Positions 18,688 through 27,138 of a stretch of DNA of 44,917 nt are shown here, piece after piece (position 1 is the first letter of the stretch; each line of letters opens with the position of its first letter). The stretch lies in NCBI GenBank assembly GCA_010028705.1, contig RHAI01000001.1, positions 67,104 to 112,020 on the forward strand. Reading direction: 5' to 3'. This stretch comes from a bacterium (GTDB taxonomy: Bacteria; Margulisbacteria; Marinamargulisbacteria; SXXA01). Under the pieces are notes generated by a model. The model had not been told where the DNA came from. It ran no database searches and was given only the letters and a program-made list of their open reading frames with translations. The translations under genes were made by a program, and so were the position numbers.

Positions 18688-19212
18688 CTATGGTGAAACA
18701 GCCAGTCGTTCTTCTGTCGACTTTCTGCCAATAATCGTTCCCTTTTCTTTGTACCGTTTCATAATAAAGCGCGTGGCGGTGCTACGAACATTATCAATTG
18801 ATGCCAATTTGTCTGACACAAAGGACGAAATCTCCTCAAGCGAATTTCCTTCGACAATCACCAAGAAATCATATCCGCCGGACATTAGGTAGTGATCGAC
18901 AACATTGCTAAATTGTGAAATTTTCTTAGCAATCGATTCGAATCCAGTGCGTTTTTCGGGCCGCACGCTCACTTCAATCAGTGCCTTGATTTTACTTGAT
19001 CGTTCAGGCATCTTTTTTTCGTCGACAACCGTTGTGTACTGGATGATCACTCCGTTTTCCTCTAACTTGCGCAGAATAGTCTCCACCTCATCGACCGTTA
19101 TTCCGAGTTGATCGGCGATATCGATGGACGGAATCCGCGCATTTGACGAGACTTGGGCCAAGACCTGTGCTTCGATTGTCGAGGAGTTTATTTTGCCGGT
19201 GTGTTTAGGCAA
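18688..19212 (-). CDS. Lrp/AsnC-family transcriptional regulator
   Basis: The product (174 residues from the preferred start) has an N-terminal HTH (about 10-60; IPSIDIADQLGITVDEVETILRKLEENGVI in two parts) and a C-terminal RAM/AsnC ligand domain with HYLMSGGYDFLVIVEG. Such regulators sense amino acids and often control a neighbouring transaminase. The first ATG (19269) would overlap the upstream gene by 65 bp. A TTG at 19212-19210 has GGGAG at 6-nt spacing and overlaps only 8 bp, so I prefer it. The final 15 residues are an uncharacterised tail. Confidence 0.85.
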   Translation of the reverse strand: MPKHTGKINSSTIEAQVLAQVSSNARIPSIDIADQLGITVDEVETILRKLEENGVIIQYTTVVDEKKMPERSSKIKALIEVSVRPEKRTGFESIAKKISQFSNVVDHYLMSGGYDFLVIVEGNSLEEISSFVSDKLASIDNVRSTATRFIMKRYKEKGTIIGRKSTEERLAVSP

Positions 19213-20311
19213 CGGATGCTCCCAAGGATCGTTCCCCAAAAAATGGTGATAACGGGGCAGGTTGATCATATATATTGATTGGAATATCGGTGATATGACG
19301 GTAGATCAGTGCCTTTAGTTGGTCGGCTTCAATGGCCATTCCAGCGTGAGATATTGCAATTTGATTGGCGTACTTTCCTCGGAACTCAATTTCACGAACG
19401 ACGTAATCCGCCATTCGCTCGATCCCGTCGCTGGATGACTTCAATGCGTGGTTGATTTGGATCGCACCGGTGATAGCGTCCACAACGTAAATCGGGCAAA
19501 ATGCCAATAATTGATCCAAAAGCTGGCGCTGTTTAATCGTCGAATCACTGTCGCCCATGAGGCCGATGGCTAAATCGGCCACTGATGTTGACATGCCCAC
19601 ATAATTCGCCATTGGAATATGTTTGGTGATGAGGCTTTCAACTTGAGCAAACGGTTCCTGGGATAGAATCGCCTGGGCCACCTGAAACACTAACCCACCT
19701 AACCCTGTGCCGACTGACCTGGAATCATGAACTGAAATGTTGATTTGGTTAGATTTCACCTTTTCAGCGGCTAACTTAGCGTTTGCGGCCACATCACAAA
19801 ATGCCCCAGATGAATGAATCGAATAGATTTGAGTATATCCTGAATCAATGCATTCTCGGTAAATGCTCTCAATTTCGGCGGCGGTTGGACCCTCCATTTT
19901 AGGCACTTTATTCGCCTGCCTGGCCGTTGCCCATAGCGCTTCGATTTTGCCGTTGAACGGTTGCCCATCGATGCTGTAGTGGATTGGAATGACTCGGACG
20001 GGGAGCGACTCTGTCCGCGCCTTGATGCTCAATCCATCGGTAACGACGATTGCTGTCGATGCCGATACTGGGTCTCCGTATAATAGCTGCCTAATTTGCT
20101 CCAATGACATGGATCCTTCGGCCTGGATTTTTCGGACTCGGCGAATAATGTCGAGGTCTTCGTCATCGAATAATCGCATGCCGCCGGTACTGCGTTTGAC
20201 GTGAGGCAGTACACCGGTTTGATCGTAGTATCGCAACGTTCGGGAGGTAATTCCCAACATCCGAGTAAGTTGGCCAATCTTATACAGCTTGCGATCCTTG
20301 TTTACTATCAT
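19205..20311 (-). CDS. MerR-type HTH fused to a DegV fatty-acid-binding domain
   Basis: The 368-residue protein joins two known domains. Residues about 8-78 are a MerR winged helix: YKIGQLTRMLGITSRTLRYYD, then TGVLPHVKRSTGGMRLFDDEDL, then the helix to MSLEQIRQLLYGD. Residues about 85-355 are a DegV (EDD) domain: IVVTDG, RVIPIHYSIDGQPFNG, PTAAEIESIYRECIDSGYTQI, IHSSGAF, the DSRSVGTGLGGLVFQVA block and a late AISHAG segment. DegV proteins (FakB) hold a single fatty acid. By inference this is a one-component regulator in which DegV replaces the usual MerR effector domain. The TSxPS-like segment of DegV reads GPTAAE, so ligand contacts may differ. GAGGAT precedes the ATG. It overlaps the Lrp gene. 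Confidence 0.88.
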   Translation of the reverse strand: MIVNKDRKLYKIGQLTRMLGITSRTLRYYDQTGVLPHVKRSTGGMRLFDDEDLDIIRRVRKIQAEGSMSLEQIRQLLYGDPVSASTAIVVTDGLSIKARTESLPVRVIPIHYSIDGQPFNGKIEALWATARQANKVPKMEGPTAAEIESIYRECIDSGYTQIYSIHSSGAFCDVAANAKLAAEKVKSNQINISVHDSRSVGTGLGGLVFQVAQAILSQEPFAQVESLITKHIPMANYVGMSTSVADLAIGLMGDSDSTIKQRQLLDQLLAFCPIYVVDAITGAIQINHALKSSSDGIERMADYVVREIEFRGKYANQIAISHAGMAIEADQLKALIYRHITDIPINIYDQPAPLSPFFGERSLGASVA

Positions 20312-20364
20312 TGTATCCTCTATTCAGCGAAAAATTTTTGGTCTCCGTATTGACTTAAAAGGTG

Positions 20365-20394
20365 GAACTTGTGAAGTACGTTGTTGTTATAACA
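20365..20394. promoter_or_regulatory. Dyad pair upstream of the MerR-DegV gene, possible operator
   Basis: Two small dyads lie in the 192-bp divergent gap: an imperfect GAACTT-GTG-AAGTAC (20365-20379) and a perfect TGTTATAACA (20385-20394). MerR proteins bind dyads between the -35 and -10 boxes of promoters with long spacers. I could not assign a convincing promoter on the minus strand around them, so operator function is only a suggestion. Confidence 0.25.
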
Positions 20395-20423
20395 TGTCTC
20401 TTACCCGTTAAGAAGCCTACCGT

Positions 20424-20453
20424 TTGATTACTCCATCGTACGTCGGCTATACT
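20424..20453 (+). promoter_or_regulatory. Putative sigma-70 promoter of the rsbV operon
   Basis: TTGATT (20424-20429) and TATACT (20448-20453) are separated by 18 nt. The start would fall near 20460, giving a leader of about 44 nt with GGAGG (20487-20491) before the rsbV ATG. This is the best promoter-like match in the divergent gap. Confidence 0.5.
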
Positions 20454-20503
20454 TTCTCCTTACTTCATTAATATTTAATTCCAGGCGGAGGCAAATAATA
20501 CCC

Positions 20504-20848
20504 ATGGTCATTGAGTTTTCCATAAATGTCGAGAATGCTGGCGATGTGCCATTCGTTAAAGTTTCCGGGGAAATTGATGTTTATACTTGCCCGAAACTTC
20601 ATAAAGTGTTGACCGAAATCGTCGCATCGGGTTCCCCGAAAGTGGTTTTGGATCTGGAAAATGTGCATTATATTGACTCCACTGGGTTGGGAACCATTGC
20701 GCACGCGGCCCGAACGCTGTCAAAGTCAGATGGGCATTTAAATGTCGTATGCAATCGTCCTCAAGTACGAAAAATATTCGAGATTTCGGGTCTAAGTTCA
20801 AAAAATATATCGCTGTTTGACGAGGCAGCGAAGGCCTTGGCAGTCTAG
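20504..20848 (+). CDS. rsbV: Anti-sigma factor antagonist (RsbV/SpoIIAA, STAS domain)
   Basis: The 114-residue single-domain protein has the STAS fold: VKVSGEIDVYTCPKLHKVL and then VVLDLENVHYIDSTGLGTIAHA. The Ser of DSTGLG (about residue 58) is the phosphorylation site used by RsbW/SpoIIAB-type kinases. When unphosphorylated it sequesters the anti-sigma factor. The gene starts a plus-strand operon and is followed 12 bp later by its presumed partner rsbW. No sigma factor or phosphatase gene is adjacent, so the controlled target is unknown. Confidence 0.92.
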   Translation: MVIEFSINVENAGDVPFVKVSGEIDVYTCPKLHKVLTEIVASGSPKVVLDLENVHYIDSTGLGTIAHAARTLSKSDGHLNVVCNRPQVRKIFEISGLSSKNISLFDEAAKALAV

Positions 20849-20860
20849 GGAGGGACGGTT

Positions 20861-21295
20861 ATGACATCTCAAACGGTATGCATTCAAATCCCCGCTATTT
20901 CTGATTTTGTTGGAGTGGTACGGTTGGCTGTGTCGGGAGTGGCATCTCGGATGCAGTTTTCATTAGATGATATCGAGGATATTAAAGTGGCCGTTTCCGA
21001 AGCGTGTACCAATGCCGTGCAGCACGCGTATGGTTCGGTCAATGGATTTATCGACGTTGAGATGACCCTCCACTCCGATAAACTCGAGATTGTCGTTCGT
21101 GATTCGGGGAAGGGCTTTGATCCCGACAATGCGGTTTCCGATAAAAAAGATGGAGCGAATAACGAGTTGTTTGGCCTTGGCTTGGGTCTAACATTTATCA
21201 AAACGTTAATGGACTTTTCCGAAATTAAATCGACCTCATCCGGGACCGTTGTACGAATGGTCAAAAACGCGCCTCCGGTATCAATTCCCGCGTAA
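20861..21295 (+). CDS. rsbW: Anti-sigma factor/serine kinase (RsbW-like, GHKL ATPase)
   Basis: The 144-residue protein is a compact HATPase domain. The N-box reads SEACTNAVQHAYG (Glu and Asn present), the G1 box reads VRDSGKGFDP, and the lid/G2 region reads GLGLGLTFIKTLMD. This is the RsbW/SpoIIAB pattern, in which the protein both binds a sigma factor and phosphorylates the STAS antagonist. GGGAGGG precedes the ATG. The pair may control a general stress sigma factor, or act in another partner-switch such as one controlling motility. That part is inference. Confidence 0.9.
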   Translation: MTSQTVCIQIPAISDFVGVVRLAVSGVASRMQFSLDDIEDIKVAVSEACTNAVQHAYGSVNGFIDVEMTLHSDKLEIVVRDSGKGFDPDNAVSDKKDGANNELFGLGLGLTFIKTLMDFSEIKSTSSGTVVRMVKNAPPVSIPA

Positions 21296-21301
21296 TCAAT
21301 C

Positions 21302-21566
21302 ATGACGGTCTGGCTTGCTCTTGGCGCATTTGCGGCGTTGTTAATCTACACTCGCCTGCGTCGCTTTCGTCTTTCGCCCGGAGTCGCTGCACTTGCGAGC
21401 CTGGCCCTCGTCATATTTAACGTCCTCATTATTCCCATCCTGGCGCTTTGGTTTTTGTATCGGTTGATCGCGCCTCCCTCACGACCGGGGATCGACCCGA
21501 AGGCGACGTTGTTTTGCGTTAAATGCGGTGAATCTGTAGCGTCACACCAGGCGAATTGTCCCCATT

Positions 21567-21592
<26 letters not shown>
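21302..21592 (+). CDS. Small membrane protein with C-terminal zinc ribbon
   Basis: No named family recognised. The 96-residue product has two predicted membrane helices (about 3-17 and 28-54) with a basic RLRRFR loop between them. A C-terminal zinc ribbon follows, with two CxxC pairs (CVKC and CPHC, about 12 residues apart). The zinc ribbon probably faces the cytoplasm. It starts 6 bp after rsbW and overlaps hemW by 26 bp, so it is co-transcribed. A role linked to RsbV/RsbW signalling is possible but unsupported beyond position. Confidence 0.75.
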
Positions 21593-23806
<2,214 letters not shown>

Positions 23807-23836
23807 ATCCGATATTTTTCGAGACAATAGGCGGTG

Positions 23837-24619
23837 ATGATTCGAAAATGGCGTGCCCTAATTATTGCATCGTGTTTATTGCTCGTGATTCTGGCGGCGT
23901 GCGGCTGGGGGGTCTATCGGTACACTGTCGGTCTTCGAACCTTGGCGATTAAGGGTAACCGATATGTTACGCAAGATGATATCCGAAAAATTGCCGGACA
24001 TTATCACGGTCGTAACGCTGTCTTGGTGTCCCTGTTCGGACAGCTTAATCGAGATATTGTCGCCCGGATACCCAAAGTAAGAGCCGTCCGATCGGATTAC
24101 AAATGGCCCTATGCGATTGAGTTAACCATCGTCGAAAAGCCGAGTTGGGTGCGATTAAAATGTGGGCACACGCTGATCACGGTGGCTGCCGACGGATCGG
24201 TGCTTGACCGTGAAGAGAATGAGTCGGATGAATTTTCAAAATCGGCTCTGATTACGGTTCGTGATTTGCCGCCAACCATCATCTACGGCACCGCCTGTAA
24301 CCCATTGGTTCTTCGAGTCCTTAGCCCTATTATTTCATCGATTCGCGACGTGTTTCCCGATCACGATTTACAGCTCGAACTGAAAGGGATGATTTTGACA
24401 TCTCGGGACTGTAGTTTTGATGAGATTATCCTACTTAAAGATCACTCGATTCCCATCTATCTTGGGAATGAGTCCAACCTCACCAAAAAATTGGGATATC
24501 TTCAACAGTTTATTTGGTATGTGAACGACCAACCGACGGATTCGGAAGCAGGTAAATCGATTCAGTATATTGACCTTAGGGTCGATGGCAAAGTGTTGGT
24601 CGGCTACAGTGGGGGATAA
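23837..24619 (+). CDS. ftsQ: Cell division protein FtsQ (POTRA domain)
   Basis: FtsQ is a bitopic divisome protein that links early and late division proteins. The 260-residue product has a short cytoplasmic tail, one membrane helix (about 8-30), then a POTRA domain (about 36-105: LAIKGNRYVTQDDIRKIAG ending in PYAIELTIVEKPSWVRL) and a beta domain. It ends with a beta-strand pattern typical of FtsQ (QYIDLRVDGKVLVGY). In-frame GTG (23834) and ATG (23837) starts are adjacent; I chose the ATG. Identification is supported by the downstream ftsA overlap. Confidence 0.87.
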   Translation: MIRKWRALIIASCLLLVILAACGWGVYRYTVGLRTLAIKGNRYVTQDDIRKIAGHYHGRNAVLVSLFGQLNRDIVARIPKVRAVRSDYKWPYAIELTIVEKPSWVRLKCGHTLITVAADGSVLDREENESDEFSKSALITVRDLPPTIIYGTACNPLVLRVLSPIISSIRDVFPDHDLQLELKGMILTSRDCSFDEIILLKDHSIPIYLGNESNLTKKLGYLQQFIWYVNDQPTDSEAGKSIQYIDLRVDGKVLVGYSGG

Positions 24620-25802
24620 TCGCCTGGTCCTGGCTATTGATATCGGACTTTCTAAAATTGACGCAGTTATTGCTGACGTTGGCAATGGGAGTGAAATTAC
24701 GGTGCGTGGATCCGGTCGAAGTTATACCACCGGGATTGAAAAGGGGAAAATAACATCGCAAAGTGAATTGGTCGCCGCGATTGATCGGGCGTTAAAACGC
24801 GCCGAACGCGATATTGGAATCCGACCTGCAAATGCGATTGTTAGCGTACCGAATTTTGATTTTCAGTTTGGCTATTGTACCGGGTTAATGATCCCTAAAA
24901 CGTTGGGTAAGCGGCTGACGGAGGAGGATCGTTTGGCGGCTGTTCATAAGTCTAAAAAATCAATTGTGACTCAGGACAACCTAATTTTGCACGCGATTCC
25001 AGTGGAATACCGGGTGGACAATCGCGTTGTGGAGAGTCCCGTAGGGATTAACGGTGAATCTCTTGAGGTGACCACCCATTATATTCAAGCCGATTCTGAT
25101 AACGTTCACGCCCTACTGTCGGTGATTCAAACCTTGAATTTACATGTGGCGGGAATGGTCTATTCGCCCATTGCGAGTGCTCAAATTTTCCTTTCCGAAC
25201 AGGAACGGATCGAGGGGGCATTGTTAATTGATATTGGCGCGGAATCAACATCGATCAGTTTTTATAAACGAAATATCTTGCAATCGACGGGAACCATTCC
25301 GATTGGAGGAAATACGATTAATCGAGATTTATCTCAGTGCCTATCTATTTCTGATCCAGAAGCCGAGCGGGTTAAAGTTAAATACGGAAGTCTCGATATT
25401 CAGAATATCGAGTATCGTGACAAATTTGAGCTCAATGCGTTGGGACAGGGGTGGATTGAAATTAAGCGCCAATATATGTGCAAAATTATTTATTCGCGAG
25501 TCGAAGAATTACTCAAGCTCATCGTAAAAAAAGTAGGAATTCGTCCTGAATTCCCGTATGACATTGTGTGTTGCGGGGCCACCACCCGCTGTGCAGGGTT
25601 TGAGGCGATTGCCGCTACATTAACTGGGCATATTGTTCGTGTGGGGCCTCCACGAGCTGACGCCGCGCATCATATTCATGCCGACTATGGGACGGCCCTT
25701 GGGTTGATTAGTTTTGGGTTAAAAACGGGCGCGATCGTCCCGCATGAAACACCCCTCAATTGGCTGGAGCGGTTGAATCGGAAGTTAAGTCGCTGGTTTT
25801 GA
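24609..25802 (+). CDS. ftsA: Cell division protein FtsA
   Basis: FtsA is an actin-like ATPase that anchors FtsZ filaments to the membrane. The product (397 residues from the chosen start) opens with the phosphate-1 motif LAIDIGLSKIDAVIADV. It carries the 1C subdomain region and the phosphate-2 motif GALLIDIGAESTSISFY with IPIGGNTINRDLS. Its last residues (LNWLERLNRKLSRWF) form an amphipathic helix like the FtsA membrane-targeting sequence. I placed the start at GTG 24609, which gives an 11-bp overlap with ftsQ; in-frame starts at 24585 and 24570 are alternatives. Unusually, no ftsZ follows: the next gene is a convergent barrel gene. Confidence 0.92.
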   Translation: MGDNRLVLAIDIGLSKIDAVIADVGNGSEITVRGSGRSYTTGIEKGKITSQSELVAAIDRALKRAERDIGIRPANAIVSVPNFDFQFGYCTGLMIPKTLGKRLTEEDRLAAVHKSKKSIVTQDNLILHAIPVEYRVDNRVVESPVGINGESLEVTTHYIQADSDNVHALLSVIQTLNLHVAGMVYSPIASAQIFLSEQERIEGALLIDIGAESTSISFYKRNILQSTGTIPIGGNTINRDLSQCLSISDPEAERVKVKYGSLDIQNIEYRDKFELNALGQGWIEIKRQYMCKIIYSRVEELLKLIVKKVGIRPEFPYDIVCCGATTRCAGFEAIAATLTGHIVRVGPPRADAAHHIHADYGTALGLISFGLKTGAIVPHETPLNWLERLNRKLSRWF

Positions 25803-25814
25803 TGTTACAATCCG

Positions 25815-26792
25815 TTAAATCTTGACGTCGTAATCGATTCGGATATTGAGCGGTGCGGTGAGTTGAATCCCATTTACATTTTGGTAAACGGGACATTGAA
25901 CCATGGTCGTGATTCGATGATTCTCAAAAATAGTCATGGTTAAATGAGGGGCTAAAAATGCCCATGTACCGCCGGTATTCTCCACCGATTCGCCGGTTGA
26001 TCCCGGTGATGATTTGTCCTGAACTTTGAGTATCGAATCAATTCCGATCGATAGCATCGTGTTCAATTTGAAATGGGTGCCGAGTGTTGCAATGGTACTA
26101 TTTCCCACTTGCCATCCGTTGGTCCCAATCCCTCTGAAAAAATAGGTTAAACCGGTGCGGATCGGTAACGCGGTATCGTCCCGATCCCAATTTTGAAGGG
26201 ACAGACCATCGGCTTGATAAAACATGCCGATGCTATAGTCGGTGGACCCAGATCCAGGTTGCACGGATACTTCGGCGGAGTCGCCGTCACTATTCGATAG
26301 GCCGGTCACCCCCGTCGGAAACTTGACCCCTCCGGTGAGAGCGATGGTGGCGTTGTGTTCCGGTTCCTCCCACATCACTTGATCCCAATAAAGACTGGAA
26401 TCACCGATGCCATTTAGGGTCCATGATTCAGTGTGTGTTTCGCCATCCTCAGTGTGAATATGGGAGTGTGTGCGATAGATCAACGGAACCTCCAGGCGCA
26501 GTTGGGAAGCGGCGGAGAAGCCATATTTGGCGGAAATATTAAACTGAGTGTTTATGGTCTCGAGTTCGTCATGGGGCTGAGAAATGGCGCCGACGGTATT
26601 TGGTGAATTTCCGGTGTACACTTGAGTTTGGTTTATCGTTTCATAGCCGATTCCGAATTCAATGTGTTGTGCGCTAATCGGCCGATACGTCACCATCGGA
26701 CAACTGGTGGCGCCGCAGCTTCCGACGATATCGCCACGGGTTAACGAAGCGCTAATTATTAGGGCCAAGGTTAGAATCGTGAATGGTTTCAT
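25815..26792 (-). CDS. His-rich outer-membrane barrel protein, Phenol_MetA_deg-like transporter
   Basis: The 325-residue product has a signal peptide (about 1-19), a short Cys pair (SCGATSC) just after it, and then a beta-strand-rich body. Segments QLRLEVPLIYRTHSHIHTED, NGIGDSSLYWDQ, GGVKFPTG and SVQPGSGSTDYSIGMFYQ resemble the Phenol_MetA_deg/transporter outer-membrane family, in which a His-rich loop is common. That loop (HSHIHTEDGETH, about residue 113) suggests metal binding. GGAGG sits just before the ATG. A sigma-28-like promoter (26831-26859) lies upstream. Substrate unknown. Confidence 0.82.
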   Translation of the reverse strand: MKPFTILTLALIISASLTRGDIVGSCGATSCPMVTYRPISAQHIEFGIGYETINQTQVYTGNSPNTVGAISQPHDELETINTQFNISAKYGFSAASQLRLEVPLIYRTHSHIHTEDGETHTESWTLNGIGDSSLYWDQVMWEEPEHNATIALTGGVKFPTGVTGLSNSDGDSAEVSVQPGSGSTDYSIGMFYQADGLSLQNWDRDDTALPIRTGLTYFFRGIGTNGWQVGNSTIATLGTHFKLNTMLSIGIDSILKVQDKSSPGSTGESVENTGGTWAFLAPHLTMTIFENHRITTMVQCPVYQNVNGIQLTAPLNIRIDYDVKI

Positions 26793-26830
26793 GGGTCCTC
26801 CAAGGGGGTGGCGATTTCCGATTGAATCGG

Positions 26831-26859
26831 TTATCGGTGACGATTAGAAGCAATCTTTA
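26831..26859 (-). promoter_or_regulatory. Sigma-28-like promoter of the His-rich barrel gene
   Basis: On the minus strand TAAAGATT (26859-26852) and ACCGATAA (26838-26831) are separated by 13 nt. Each box matches 7 of 8 bases of the FliA/SigD consensus TAAAGTTT and GCCGATAA. The spacer is 2 nt longer than the usual 11. Transcription would start about 26824, giving a leader of about 32 nt. The same 13-nt spacing occurs before the flagellin-like ORF at the right edge. Confidence 0.45.
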
Positions 26860-26947
26860 AGTTTATTCAGAACCGTTCGGATCTGGCAAGGGTAATGATG
26901 AATCACGGGCAATGGGGATAGCCGCTCAACCGGAGTGGGTCTAACTC

Positions 26948-27120
26948 GGTCCCCTGACTCAGGCCCTGGATCGCTGCACACCGGCGAACAGCGGTGTTAT
27001 TGTCATTCCAAATCTTCAATGGTGCGCGGCACCCTCTCCGGGGGGCACTCCAAGGGCTTCGCAGGGTGTCATTGTTCGCGAGGCCAAGTGCCCCATGGTA
27101 ACGATACTTTTGGCGTTGCC
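26948..27120. repeat. REP-like structured intergenic element with several hairpins
   Basis: The 346-bp gap 26793-27138 has no convincing ORF. After the promoter region it holds a chain of inverted repeats: a CCTG/CAGG stem followed by GATCGCTGCA (26951-26978, related to 16969-17000); ACACCG with CGGTGT (26978-26997); GGTGC with GCACC (27021-27033); a long imperfect hairpin in which GGGGCACT (27042-27049) pairs with AGTGCCCC (27087-27094) and, inside it, GGCTTCGC (27055-27062) pairs with GCGAGGCC (27078-27085); and GGTAACG with CGTTGCC (27097-27120). TGTCATTCC and GTGTCATTG segments are reminiscent of dispersed palindromic repeats of other bacteria. An ncRNA is the alternative. Confidence 0.55.
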
Positions 27121-27138
27121 GCACCTGAAATAGACACG

